A DNA stretch of 64,000 nt from positions 5,642,001 through 5,706,000 of the forward strand of contig NC_015957.1 of the NCBI RefSeq assembly GCF_000147815.2. The letters are read 5' to 3'. Position numbers and translations under genes: made by a program. Under the pieces are notes generated by a model. That model worked only from the letters and a program-made list of their open reading frames with translations, was not told the DNA's origin and made no database searches. This document shows, piece by piece, positions 27,156 to 35,531 of the stretch. Source of the stretch: Streptomyces violaceusniger Tu 4113. GTDB lineage: Bacteria > Actinomycetota > Actinomycetes > Streptomycetales > Streptomycetaceae. Each line of letters opens with the position of its first letter. The first letter of the stretch is position 1.

Positions 27156-28712
27156 ATGCGCGTGACCGGACTTGGGCATGCTGGGCTGTTCATCGAGACC
27201 GCGGCGGGGTCGGTGCTCTGCGACCCATGGGTCAATCCCGCCTTCTTCGGCTCGTGGTTTCCGTTCCCGGACAACACCGACCTGGACTGGGCGCACTATG
27301 GGCGCGCGGCGGACTATCTGTACGTCTCCCATCTGCACCGCGACCACTTCGACGCGGAGAATCTGCGCCGGAGCGTGCACAAGGACATCACCGTCCTGCT
27401 TCCGGCCTTCGCCACCGATGAGCTGGAACGCGAGCTGAGCGCGCTCGGCTTCACGAACTTCCTCCACACCCCTGCGGGCACCCCGGTCGAGCGCGATGGC
27501 CTGCGCATCATGATCACCGCGCTGACCGGCCCCGGGGACGGCCCCATCGGCGACTCGGCGCTCTCGCTGGACGACGGCGAGACGGTGCTGCTCAACCAGA
27601 ACGACGCCCATCCGCTGGACATCGCGGCCATCCGGGAGTTCGGCGAAGTGGACGCGTACTTCGTCCAGTTCTCCGGGGCTATCTGGTACCCGATGGTGTA
27701 CCAACTGCCGGACTCCGCCAAGAAGGAGTTCGCCGCGCGCAAGCGGCAGGGGCAGTTCGACCGGGCGCTGCGCTATATCGAAGCGGTGGAGGCCAAGCAT
27801 GTGTTCCCCAACGCGGGCCCGCCGTGCTTCCTCGACGACGAGCTCTTCGAGCACAACGGCACCGGCCGGGACGGCGAGAGCATCTTCGTGGACCAGCTCG
27901 AGTTTCTGCGCCAACTGGGCCGGGCGCGCCCGGAGATGAGGGCGCATCTGCTGCTGCCGGGGACGGTGGCGGAGCCGGAGGACACCGCGTGCAAGCTCAC
28001 CCACCGCTACACCGAGTCGGAGATCGAGCACATCTTCGGCGAGAAGCGCGCGTATCTGCGGGAATTCGCCCGGCGGCAGCAGTCCGTGCTCGCCGCCGAG
28101 CGCGCCTCGCGGGCCCCGGCGCTGCCGCGCGAGCGGCTGCTGGCCGAGCTGAAGCAGTGGTGGGAACCGCTGTTGACGCGGGCCGACCGGATCTGCGCGG
28201 GCGTCGGCGGTCCGGCGCGGCTGGACGTGGGCGAGGTGCCGATTGTGATCGACTTCCCGGCGCGGGAGGTCCGCCTCTGGGACGGTGAGCGGTGCCGCTA
28301 CACGCTGTCCACCTCGGCCGATCTGGTGGCCACCAACATCGACCGGCGCGAGGTGGACTGGTCCAACAGCCTGCTGCTGTCGCTGCGGTTCACCGCCAGC
28401 CGGATCGGGCCCTACAACGAGTTCCTGTATGTGTTCTTCAAGTGCCTGTCCATGGAGCGCATCGAGTACGTGGAGAACTACTACGACTCATGCCAGGACG
28501 ACGGCCAGGACATCGTGCTGGACGGCTGGCGGGTGCAGCGGCGCTGCCCCCATCTGCGCGCCGACCTCGGCCGGTTCGGGCAGATCGAGGGCGAGGTGCT
28601 CACCTGCACCCTGCACGGCTGGCGCTACGACCTGACCACGGGCCGCTGCCTGACCTCGGACGGACACGACATCCGCGCATCGGCCACGTCGCAACCCACG
28701 GCCGGCACCTGA
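27156..28712 (+). CDS. Metallo-beta-lactamase-fold hydrolase fused to a C-terminal Rieske domain
   Basis: A 518-residue two-domain protein. The N-terminal half is an UlaG-like MBL fold with metal motif HLHRDH (His59, His61, Asp63, His64) and LLNQNDAH. The last 55 residues hold a Rieske [2Fe-2S] site, CPH (464-466) and CTLHG (484-488). MBL plus Rieske is also the composition of the CMP-sialic acid hydroxylase (CMAH) group, although there the Rieske domain is N-terminal. It is likely an oxidoreductase or hydroxylase with a separate reductase; the substrate is unknown. The ATG at 27156 lacks a strong ribosome site. Confidence 0.85.
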   Translation: MRVTGLGHAGLFIETAAGSVLCDPWVNPAFFGSWFPFPDNTDLDWAHYGRAADYLYVSHLHRDHFDAENLRRSVHKDITVLLPAFATDELERELSALGFTNFLHTPAGTPVERDGLRIMITALTGPGDGPIGDSALSLDDGETVLLNQNDAHPLDIAAIREFGEVDAYFVQFSGAIWYPMVYQLPDSAKKEFAARKRQGQFDRALRYIEAVEAKHVFPNAGPPCFLDDELFEHNGTGRDGESIFVDQLEFLRQLGRARPEMRAHLLLPGTVAEPEDTACKLTHRYTESEIEHIFGEKRAYLREFARRQQSVLAAERASRAPALPRERLLAELKQWWEPLLTRADRICAGVGGPARLDVGEVPIVIDFPAREVRLWDGERCRYTLSTSADLVATNIDRREVDWSNSLLLSLRFTASRIGPYNEFLYVFFKCLSMERIEYVENYYDSCQDDGQDIVLDGWRVQRRCPHLRADLGRFGQIEGEVLTCTLHGWRYDLTTGRCLTSDGHDIRASATSQPTAGT

Positions 28713-28765
28713 CCCGCGGCCGGAGTGGGGCCGGCGACGATCGGTATGACAGGAGCGATACCCCC

Positions 28766-29473
28766 ATGTCCGAGCCCCCGAGGCCGACCGGCTCGCCCGC
28801 CCGTCAGAACGTCACCTTCCCCGGCGCGGACACCACCGCCCACGGCTATCTGGCGCTGCCGCCCTCCGGGCGGGGGCCCGGGGTGATCGTCATTCAGGAG
28901 TGGTGGGGCCTGGACCACCACATCGCCGATGTCACCGACCGGCTGGCCCGCGAGGGCTTCGTCGCGCTGGCGCCCGATCTGTACGGGGGCAGCGTCGCCC
29001 ATGACACCGACGAGGCGTACCGGATGATGGCGGAGCTGCCGGTGGAGCGCGGCGTCGAGTTGCTCTCCGGGGCGGTCGGCCATCTCCTCGGCCGGCCCGA
29101 GGTCACCTCCGCCACTGTGGGGGCGGTCGGGTTCTGCATGGGCGGCGGCTTCGTGCTGTATCTGGCCGCCACCGATGCGCGGGTCGGCGCTGCGGTGCCC
29201 TTCTACGGCGTCATTCAGGGCGATCTGCCGGACTTCTCCGGGCTGCGGGCCGACATCCTGGGCCATTTCGGGGAGAACGACAACACTGTGCCGCTGGACG
29301 GGCTGGAGCGGCTGCGCCGGGCCATCCGGGAGCAGTCCGGGGTGGAGCCGGATTTCCGGCTCTATCCCGCCGGGCACGCCTTCTTCAATGACGAGCGGCC
29401 GTCCTATCACGCGGAATCCGCCGCGTCGGCCTGGCGGAGCACGGTGGACTTCCTGCACCGGCGGCTGGGCTGA
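28766..29473 (+). CDS. Dienelactone hydrolase family protein
   Basis: A 235-residue alpha/beta hydrolase. The catalytic triad fits dienelactone hydrolase: Cys124 in GFCMGG, Asp172 in GENDNTV and His204 in AGHAFFND. The N-terminal substrate-site segment VIQEWWGLDHHI is also typical. The start at 28766 follows AGGAGCG. It could cleave a lactone or ester, and it lies 53 bp after the MBL-Rieske oxidoreductase on the same strand, so the two may act in one catabolic route. Confidence 0.9.
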   Translation: MSEPPRPTGSPARQNVTFPGADTTAHGYLALPPSGRGPGVIVIQEWWGLDHHIADVTDRLAREGFVALAPDLYGGSVAHDTDEAYRMMAELPVERGVELLSGAVGHLLGRPEVTSATVGAVGFCMGGGFVLYLAATDARVGAAVPFYGVIQGDLPDFSGLRADILGHFGENDNTVPLDGLERLRRAIREQSGVEPDFRLYPAGHAFFNDERPSYHAESAASAWRSTVDFLHRRLG

Positions 29474-29492
29474 GGAAATCGGCTTACGCCCG

Positions 29493-29530
29493 AAAGGGCC
29501 TTAAGGCTTCATGAAGCCTTAAGGCCCTTT
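29493..29530. terminator. Perfect 38-bp palindrome, strong terminator
   Basis: The arms 29493-29511 and 29512-29530 are exact reverse complements (AAAGGGCCTTAAGGCTTCA on the left). It begins 20 bp after the dienelactone hydrolase stop. The sequence is unusually A/T-rich for this genome and ends in a short T run, so it should work as an intrinsic terminator. The remainder of 29531-29661 is relatively AT-rich and probably holds the next promoter. Confidence 0.85.
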
Positions 29531-29661
29531 TAAGGTGAGGCCCGGAAAGCCCCAGCACCGTTCAATCCTCAATCACATTCGCCAAAATATTTTCCGCCGG
29601 TCATGAGACGACTTCGGCATCCGCCCGTATGGGATGACGGACAGCTCGAAAAGGAGTCGAA

Positions 29662-30318
29662 ATGACACGCAAAAGGACACTCAGCGGCAAGAAGAAGCTC
29701 GGCCTGCTGGTCGGTGCGCTCGCGCTGGCGGGCACCGGCGCCGGGGTCCTGGCGGCCACCAGCAACGCCAGCACGGACGGCGCGGCGCAGTCCTCCACGG
29801 CCTGCACCGGACTGGAGCAGGCGCTGGCCAACAACCAGAAGTTCATCGCGGACCAGCAGGCCAACCCGGACGCACAGTCGGAGGCGCGGATAGCCAATCG
29901 TCAGGCCGTCATCGAGGAGATCAAGCGAAAGCAGCAGGCGTCGGGGTGCGCCGTCGACGAGGCGGCCGGCCAGGGGGAGGCGGCGGCCCCGTCCGACGGC
30001 GGCGCCTCGGCCTCGGCTCCCGCCTCGGCCGCCCCCTCGGACTCCGGTGCCGGTGATTCCGGCGCCTCCGGCGAGGTCGTCTGCGCGGGGTCGACCGTCA
30101 CCCTGTCCGGTGAGGGCGGGGCACCGGCCGCCTCCAGCAATCAATTCCCGGTCGGCACAGAACTCAAGGTGACCAATCTGGACAACAACAAGTCGACCAC
30201 GGTCTCCGTCGCCTCGACCTCGGGAAGCTGCGCCCTGCTCAACAACGCCGCCTTCGAACAGGTTCGCGAGCCGGGCAAATTCCTGATCCGTAACGCCCGC
30301 ATCGAACGCGTGGGCTGA
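29662..30318 (+). CDS. Exported protein with RlpA/DPBB-like C-terminal domain
   Basis: A 218-residue protein with a Lys/Arg N-terminus and hydrophobic signal (GLLVGALALAGTGAGVLAAT). A predicted helical region with two Cys (about 45-95) is followed by an Ala/Ser/Gly linker. The C-terminal domain from about residue 140 contains FPVGTELKVTNLDNNKSTTVSV and LNNAAFEQV, resembling the double-psi beta-barrel of RlpA-like proteins. It may bind or cleave peptidoglycan or simply be a secreted binding protein; the usual catalytic Asp is not obvious. AAGGAG precedes the ATG by 7 nt. Confidence 0.75.
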   Translation: MTRKRTLSGKKKLGLLVGALALAGTGAGVLAATSNASTDGAAQSSTACTGLEQALANNQKFIADQQANPDAQSEARIANRQAVIEEIKRKQQASGCAVDEAAGQGEAAAPSDGGASASAPASAAPSDSGAGDSGASGEVVCAGSTVTLSGEGGAPAASSNQFPVGTELKVTNLDNNKSTTVSVASTSGSCALLNNAAFEQVREPGKFLIRNARIERVG

Positions 30319-30333
30319 GCCACCGGCACCGAG

Positions 30334-30381
30334 GGCAGGCCGTGGAGGCGTCGCAGATCGCCGACGTCTCCACGGTCTGCC
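30334..30381 (+). terminator. 20-bp hairpin terminator with two G-U pairs
   Basis: Segments 30334-30353 and 30362-30381 pair along 20 positions, 18 Watson-Crick and two G-U, with an 8-nt loop. It lies just past the RlpA-like gene. Confidence 0.8.
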
Positions 30382-30490
30382 GTCGCCCGCGCGTGAACCG
30401 CACCCGGGCGTGAACCGCCGATCTGACCGCCATGTCCGACTGTGACCGGTATCGCAGGGTGAGCCTGCCGCGCCGGGGTACCCGCTGGCC

Positions 30491-30685
30491 ATGAACAGAA
30501 ATGAGCAGCCACTGCTCACTCCCGATCTGCCGCCGGTCGTCGACGTACCGGATCTGACCTTCCCTGCTCGTGGACGTCAGTCCGATGAGTCGAAGCGTGC
30601 GGCGGAGCGGAACGGTGACAAGGAAACCCCCACCTCTGCCCCCACCCCCACTTCCTCCCCCGACCAGCGCCGCATGGCGGCGTGA
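30491..30685 (+). CDS. Possible small hydrophilic protein (64 aa), uncertain
   Basis: An open frame of 64 codons from ATG. The first half reads as Pro/Leu/Val/Asp-rich (LLTPDLPPVVDVPDLTFP), the second as Lys/Arg/Glu then Thr/Pro/Ser-rich. There is no signal peptide, TM helix or known motif, and only a weak ribosome site. It fills the gap between two terminator-separated genes, so it may be a genuine small gene or chance. Confidence 0.3.
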   Translation: MNRNEQPLLTPDLPPVVDVPDLTFPARGRQSDESKRAAERNGDKETPTSAPTPTSSPDQRRMAA

Positions 30686-30726
30686 CGGACGTCTTCCACG
30701 TCGCCGCCCCGACGGCCGGAGCCCGT

Positions 30727-30786
30727 CGGGATGATCTCGCGTACTCCCCGTGTTGTCGGGATGATCTCGCGTACCCCCCGTGTTGA
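30727..30786. repeat. 30-bp direct tandem duplication
   Basis: Two adjacent 30-bp copies (30727-30756 and 30757-30786) begin CGGGATGATCTCGCGTAC and differ at only two positions. Each carries an in-frame ATG upstream of the nitroreductase start, but no ribosome site. Confidence 0.75.
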
Positions 30787-30853
30787 GGATGAGCGCGGGG
30801 AGACGTCAGGCGAGTCTTCGCATCAGGGACAACGCAGCAAGGGGACGCACATC

Positions 30854-31300
30854 ATGCCGTTGCAGGGTGAGTACGAGCCGAGCCCGGAGAAGTTCGTACG
30901 GGATCAGGTCGAGCTCTTCGAGAGCTCCGGTGGCACCGAGGGAACGACCATGCGGGGCATGCCCGTGGTCCTCCTGACCACGCGGGGCGCGAAGAGCGGA
31001 AAGATCCGCAAGACCCCGCTGATGCGGGTGGAGCACAACGGCACCTACGCCGTCGTCGCCTCGCTGGGCGGCTCCCCCAAACATCCGGTCTGGTACTACA
31101 ACGTCCAGGGCGACCCGCGGGTCGAGCTGCAGGACGGCCCGGTGCGCCAGGGCATGACCGCGCGCGAGGTCACGGGCGAGGAGAAGGCCCTGTGGTGGGA
31201 GCGCGCGGTCGAGGCGTACCCGGACTATGCCGATTACCAGACGAAGACCGACCGCCAGATCCCGGTCTTCGTCCTGGAGCCGACGCCCGCCGGGGACTGA
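30854..31300 (+). CDS. Deazaflavin (F420)-dependent nitroreductase family protein
   Basis: A 148-residue Ddn-like split-barrel oxidoreductase. Signature segments are [42 protein letters not shown] and [23 protein letters not shown], which in the family bind the F420 phosphate and deazaflavin. It probably reduces quinones or nitro compounds with F420H2. The ATG at 30854 was chosen because AAGGGG precedes it; in-frame upstream ATGs lie inside the 30-bp duplication and encode repeats. Confidence 0.88.
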   Translation: MPLQGEYEPSPEKFVRDQVELFESSGGTEGTTMRGMPVVLLTTRGAKSGKIRKTPLMRVEHNGTYAVVASLGGSPKHPVWYYNVQGDPRVELQDGPVRQGMTAREVTGEEKALWWERAVEAYPDYADYQTKTDRQIPVFVLEPTPAGD

Positions 31301-31306
31301 CCTGCG

Positions 31307-31336
31307 GGGCCCGGCGCCTCCCGCCGCGCCGGGCCC
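31307..31336 (+). terminator. 11-bp hairpin terminator
   Basis: GGGCCCGGCGC (31307-31317) pairs exactly with GCGCCGGGCCC (31326-31336) around an 8-nt loop, six bases after the nitroreductase stop. Confidence 0.75.
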
Positions 31337-31442
31337 TGTGGACCGCCGGGAACCCCTGTGTGATCTACGCCAAAGCATGACTGTTTGATAGATCGGGTAG
31401 CCGGGGGCTGACCCGGATTCCGCAGCCAAGGAAGTGCGCCAC

Positions 31443-31598
31443 ATGACCGCGACCGACAAACCCGACTTCGTGCCGATCTACGACAGCCTCGTGGCGGAGC
31501 ACGGCGACGTCCCCGCCGAGGCCCGCGAGGCGGCCGAGGTCATCCAGCGGGAGGCCGCCGAGGCCCTGGACTGGAGCAGGGTGCGCGGCGGCGGCTGA
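31443..31598 (+). CDS. Small acidic protein, 51 aa, unknown function
   Basis: A 51-residue frame from ATG with AAGGAAG about 7 nt upstream. It encodes MTATDKPDFVPIYDSLVAEH, then an Ala/Glu-rich amphipathic helix (AREAAEVIQREAAEALDWSR), and ends GGG. The strong ribosome site, start context and helix pattern make it a likely real small gene of the kind common in Streptomyces. It lies between the nitroreductase and htpG on the same strand. Nothing else is evident in the 31599-31756 gap. Confidence 0.65.
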   Translation: MTATDKPDFVPIYDSLVAEHGDVPAEAREAAEVIQREAAEALDWSRVRGGG

Positions 31599-31756
31599 CG
31601 CACTCCGGCCCCCTCGCCCGGGCCACCGTATCCGTGTCCCGTGAGCGGCCGTCCGTCATCTACCCGGAAGGCCGCTCGACACCCCTCACCTTCGATAAGC
31701 TGCCGATGACGCACGGTACTTGATGGCGTCGACACTTATCTCATGAGGGGAAACAG

Positions 31757-33703
31757 TTGACTACAGGGGTCGAGACTTTCGAGTTTCAGGTCGAGGCGCG
31801 GCAGCTTCTGCAGTTGATGATCCATTCGATCTACTCGAACAAGGACGTCTTCCTGCGCGAGCTCATCTCCAACGCTTCCGACGCGCTGGACAGACTGCGG
31901 CTCGAATCGCTCCGCGACGGAAACCTTCAGGCGGACACCTCTGATCTCCATATCACCGTTGAGGTCGACGAGGAGTCCCGCACACTGACCATCCGCGACA
32001 ATGGCATCGGCATGTCGCATGACGGAGTCGTGGAGCTCATCGGCACGATCGCGAACTCCGGCACCGCCACATTCCTCAAGGAGCTGCGGGAGTCGAAGGA
32101 CGCGGCCGCTTCCGCGGACCTCATCGGGCAGTTCGGGGTGGGTTTCTACTCCAGCTTCATGGTGGCCGACGAGGTGACCATGCTGACCCGTCACGCCGGG
32201 GAGAGCCAGGGCACCCGCTGGGTTTCCAGCGGCGAGGGCACGTACACCCTCGAACCGGCCGACGACGCGCCCCAGGGCACCTCCGTCACGCTGAAGCTCA
32301 AGCCGGAGGACACCGAGGACCATCTCTACGACTACGCCTCGCCCTGGAAGATCCGGGAAATCATCAAGCAGCACTCGGATTTCATCACCTGGCCCATCAG
32401 GATGGCCCCCGCCCAGGCCCCGGTGACGACGGACGAGACGGACGAGGCCGAGCAGGGCGAGGAGAAGGCGCCCGAGCTCGAGACCGTCAACTCGATGAAG
32501 GCGCTGTGGGCCCGTCCCAAGGACGAGGTCACCGACGAGGAATACCACGAGTTCTACAAGCACATCAGCCACGACTGGGTCGATCCGCTCGAGACCATCC
32601 GCATGCAGGCGGAGGGCACCTTCGAATACCAGTCGCTGCTCTTCATTCCGGCCCGCGCACCGCAGGACCTGTATATGCAGGACCGCAAGCGGGGTGTGCA
32701 GCTCTATGTCAAGCGCGTCTTCATCATGGACGACTGCGAAGCGCTGATGCCGGAGTACCTCCGCTTCGTCAAGGGCGTGGTGGACGCCGCGGACCTCTCG
32801 CTGAACGTCTCGCGGGAAACCCTTCAGCAGGACCGCCAGATTCAGCTTATGCGGCGTCGCCTGGTGAAGAAGGTGCTCTCGACGGTGAAGGACATCATGT
32901 CCTCCGACGCGGAGCGCTACGGGACCTTCTGGACGGAATTCGGCCGCGTTCTCAAGGAAGGTCTCCTCAGCGACCTGGAGAACCGCGAGGCGATTCTCGA
33001 GGTGTGTTCGTTCGCCTCGACGCGGGACGCCGAGCAGCCGACCACTCTGCGCGGTTACACCGAGCGCATGAAGGACGGGCAGGAGCACATCTACTACATG
33101 ACGGGCGAGTCCCGCTCGATCGTGGAAAGCTCGCCCCATATGGAGGCGTTCCGGGACAAGGGCTTCGAGGTGCTCCTCCTCACCGACCCCATCGACGAGC
33201 TGTGGGTCGACGCCGTGCCGGAGTTCGAGGGCAAGCAGCTTCGTTCCATCGCCAAGGGGCAGGTCGACCTCGACTCCCAGGACGAGAAGGACGAGGAGGC
33301 GGAGGCCGAGCGGGAGCAGCGGCAGAAGGACTTCGCGGAGCTGCTCTCCTGGATGACCACGGCGCTGAGCGAGCAGGTCAAGGAGGTGCGGCTGTCGACG
33401 CGGCTGACCACCTCCCCGGCCTGCATCGTGGGTGACACTTTCGATGTCACCCCGGCCCTGGAGAACATCTATCGCTCCATGGGCCAGAACCTGCCCCAGA
33501 TCAAGCGCATTCTGGAGCTGAACCCCACCCATCCACTGGTCAGCGGGTTGCGCAAGGCCCACGGTGAGCGCAAGGACGACAGCGGTCTCGCGGAGACGGC
33601 CGAGCTGCTCCACAGCATGGCGCTGCTCGCCGAGGGCGGTGAGCTGAGCGATCCGGCGCGCTTCATCAAGCTGGTGGCGGAGCGGGTGCAGCAGACGCTG
33701 TAG
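31757..33703 (+). CDS. htpG: Chaperone protein HtpG (Hsp90)
   Basis: A 648-residue cytosolic Hsp90. The GHKL ATPase domain shows ELISNASDALD (Mg/ATP site), TIRDNGIGM and IGQFGVGFYSSF. The middle domain has LYVKRVFIMDD and LRFVKGVVDAADLSLNVSRE, with the arginine of ETLQQDRQ involved in ATP hydrolysis. An acidic segment and C-terminal dimerisation domain follow. It starts with TTG at 31757, 7 nt after GAGGGG. No HspR (HAIR) or CIRCE element is seen upstream. It assists folding of client proteins under stress. Confidence 0.97.
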   Translation: MTTGVETFEFQVEARQLLQLMIHSIYSNKDVFLRELISNASDALDRLRLESLRDGNLQADTSDLHITVEVDEESRTLTIRDNGIGMSHDGVVELIGTIANSGTATFLKELRESKDAAASADLIGQFGVGFYSSFMVADEVTMLTRHAGESQGTRWVSSGEGTYTLEPADDAPQGTSVTLKLKPEDTEDHLYDYASPWKIREIIKQHSDFITWPIRMAPAQAPVTTDETDEAEQGEEKAPELETVNSMKALWARPKDEVTDEEYHEFYKHISHDWVDPLETIRMQAEGTFEYQSLLFIPARAPQDLYMQDRKRGVQLYVKRVFIMDDCEALMPEYLRFVKGVVDAADLSLNVSRETLQQDRQIQLMRRRLVKKVLSTVKDIMSSDAERYGTFWTEFGRVLKEGLLSDLENREAILEVCSFASTRDAEQPTTLRGYTERMKDGQEHIYYMTGESRSIVESSPHMEAFRDKGFEVLLLTDPIDELWVDAVPEFEGKQLRSIAKGQVDLDSQDEKDEEAEAEREQRQKDFAELLSWMTTALSEQVKEVRLSTRLTTSPACIVGDTFDVTPALENIYRSMGQNLPQIKRILELNPTHPLVSGLRKAHGERKDDSGLAETAELLHSMALLAEGGELSDPARFIKLVAERVQQTL

Positions 33704-33720
33704 CCACACCGCAGTGCCAA

Positions 33721-33751
33721 GCGGGGCGGGCCCTTTCGGGGCCCGCCCCGC
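33721..33751. terminator. 13-bp bidirectional hairpin terminator
   Basis: GCGGGGCGGGCCC (33721-33733) and its exact reverse complement (33739-33751) flank a TTTCG loop between the convergent htpG and tetR genes. Confidence 0.85.
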
Positions 33752-33760
33752 GGGCGTTGG

Positions 33761-34411
33761 TCACCGTCCGGCGCAGGCCGCCGCGGAGGCGTCGATCAAC
33801 TGCCGCAGCGCGCCGCGGTAGACCTCGTGGTCGGTCAGCGCGGGCACGATGACGCCGAGGTTCCCGGTGAGGGCCGGGAACTCTTCGGGGTCCAGGGCGG
33901 CGAGCGCCGTGCGTGCGGCGGTGCGCACCTTCTTCGCGTCGCGGTGGTCGACGAAGGCGACGGCGCCGAGGGTGAGCAGATACAGCCGCCGGTAGACCCG
34001 GATCGCCACCTCGGGCGCCATGCCGGCGGCGATGCTGTGCGCCAGCTGCGGCTCCACGAGGCGGCTCAGCAGATGCGGGCCCCACCAGGCGCGGCCCGAC
34101 CTCAGTGCCACCAGCCCGGGATGCTCGATCAGCACCTCGTAGAACGCCGAGAAGCGGGCCTCGGTGGCGGTGGCCCAGTCGAGGTCCTGCCCCACCTGCG
34201 GCATCCGCGCGGCCAGCCGGTCCGCGCACGCGTTCACCAGACCGTCGAAGTCGCCGCAGCGGCGGAAGACCGTGGCATGGGAGACGCCCAGGAGCTGCGC
34301 CACCCTGCGGAAGCTCAGCGCCTCGGGCCCCTCGTCGTCGACGACGGACAGGGCGGCCTCGGCGATGGCCTCCAGGGTGGGCTGATCGGCTCGGTCCCGG
34401 TTGCTTCGCAC
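33761..34411 (-). CDS. TetR/AcrR-family transcriptional regulator
   Basis: A 216-residue repressor. The N-terminal HTH is LEAIAEAALSVVDDEGPEAL followed by SFRRVAQLLGVSHATVFRRCGDFDGL; the helical C-terminal ligand domain follows. It starts with GTG at 34411 and is divergent from the PLP dehydratase gene, with only 36 bp between starts, so it probably controls that gene and itself. The short gap contains GTTGTTACAGTGTTTCAGTG, rich in partial dyads, but no clear palindrome. Confidence 0.88.
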   Translation of the reverse strand: MRSNRDRADQPTLEAIAEAALSVVDDEGPEALSFRRVAQLLGVSHATVFRRCGDFDGLVNACADRLAARMPQVGQDLDWATATEARFSAFYEVLIEHPGLVALRSGRAWWGPHLLSRLVEPQLAHSIAAGMAPEVAIRVYRRLYLLTLGAVAFVDHRDAKKVRTAARTALAALDPEEFPALTGNLGVIVPALTDHEVYRGALRQLIDASAAACAGR

Positions 34412-34447
34412 GGGGCCGAGCGTACCAGTGGTTGTTACAGTGTTTCA

Positions 34448-35398
34448 GTGACTCTTTCCATCGAGGACGTACGAGCCGCGGCCCAACGGACCGCGGGACA
34501 TATCCGGCCGGTGGCGCTCGCTCCGGTGGAGCAGGGGACATGGGGTGCGGCCGAGGGTTGGCTGGCCCTGGAGTTCCTGCAGAACACGGGCACCTTCAAG
34601 GCGCGCGGCGCGTTCAATTTCGTCAGAGCCCACCAGGAGGCGGGCACTCTGCCGGACACGGGTGTCACCATCGCCTCCGGCGGAAACGCCGGGCTCGCGT
34701 GTGCGTGGGCGGCGGCACAGCACTCCGTGCCCGCCACGGTGTTCGTGCCCGAGACCGCGCCCCCGGTGAAGGTCGGCCGGCTGCGCCGGCTCGGCGCCGA
34801 GGTGCATCAGATCGGCACCGAGTACGACGAAGCGCGGGAGGCCGCGCAGAAGCACGCCGCCGAGACCGGTGCGCTGCTGTCGCACGCGTACGACCACCCA
34901 CTGATCGCCGCCGGGGCGGGCACCGTGATGGAGGAGATCCTCCAGGCCCGGCCCGACCTGGACACCGTGGTGGTGGCGGTCGGGGGCGGCGGGCTGTTCA
35001 CCGGTGTCGCGGTGTCCGCCCTGGAGCACGGGGTGGGGGTCGTCGCCGTGGAGCCGTACGGGTGCCGGGCCCTGAACGCCGCGCTGGAGGCCGGTGCGGT
35101 GGTCGATGTCCCGGTGGACTCGGTCGCGGCGGACTCGTTGGGGGCGCGCCATGTGTCCTCGGACGCGCTGGAGTGGGCCCGCAAGGACGGGGTGCGGTCC
35201 GTCCTGGTGTCCGACGAGGCGATCGTCGCCGCGCGGCAGGCCCTGTGGGACGACCGCAGGATCGCGGTCGAGCACGCGGCGGCCACGGCGCTTTCGGCCC
35301 TCACCTCCGGCGGGTACCGGCCGCGGCCCGGGGAGAAGGTCGCCGTACTCCTCTGCGGCGCCAACACCGACCCCGCGGACTTCACCCACGGCCGCTAG
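34448..35398 (+). CDS. Threonine/serine dehydratase-like PLP enzyme
   Basis: A 316-residue fold-type II PLP enzyme. The Schiff-base Lys is in TGTFKARGAFN, the phosphate/substrate loop is ASGGNAGLACAWAA, and the Gly-rich phosphate loop is VVAVGGGGLFTG. There is no C-terminal ACT regulatory domain, so it is a catabolic-type or specialised enzyme making an oxo acid from Ser/Thr or a related amino acid. The GTG start at 34448 has no ribosome site and lies close to the divergent tetR start; leaderless translation is possible. Confidence 0.88.
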   Translation: MTLSIEDVRAAAQRTAGHIRPVALAPVEQGTWGAAEGWLALEFLQNTGTFKARGAFNFVRAHQEAGTLPDTGVTIASGGNAGLACAWAAAQHSVPATVFVPETAPPVKVGRLRRLGAEVHQIGTEYDEAREAAQKHAAETGALLSHAYDHPLIAAGAGTVMEEILQARPDLDTVVVAVGGGGLFTGVAVSALEHGVGVVAVEPYGCRALNAALEAGAVVDVPVDSVAADSLGARHVSSDALEWARKDGVRSVLVSDEAIVAARQALWDDRRIAVEHAAATALSALTSGGYRPRPGEKVAVLLCGANTDPADFTHGR

Positions 35399-35415
35399 CG
35401 GCACGCTCGCGGGCC

Positions 35416-35498
35416 GGGCCCGTACGACTGCGGACCGGGCCCGTACGACGCGGACCGGGCCCGTACGGCAGCCTGACCGGGCCCGTACGGCAGCCTGA
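35416..35498. repeat. Four 20-22-bp tandem repeats (GGGCCCGTACG units)
   Basis: The core GGGCCCGTACG recurs at 35416, 35437, 35457 and 35479. The last two copies share GGCAGCCTGACC. The final copy forms one arm of a terminator hairpin, so the array looks like an expanded terminator arm. Confidence 0.7.
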
Positions 35499-35517
35499 CC
35501 GCATGCCGTACGGGCCC
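35479..35517. terminator. 14-bp hairpin terminator
   Basis: GGGCCCGTACGGCA (35479-35492) pairs exactly with TGCCGTACGGGCCC (35504-35517), with an 11-nt loop, between the convergent dehydratase and VOC genes. Confidence 0.8.
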
Positions 35518-35531
35518 GCTCCCAGGGCCGA

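Noticed and set aside
31599..31756. HspR (HAIR) or CIRCE element before htpG
   Set aside because: I looked for CTTGAGT-N7-ACTCAAG and TTAGCACTC-N9-GAGTGCTAA and saw neither.
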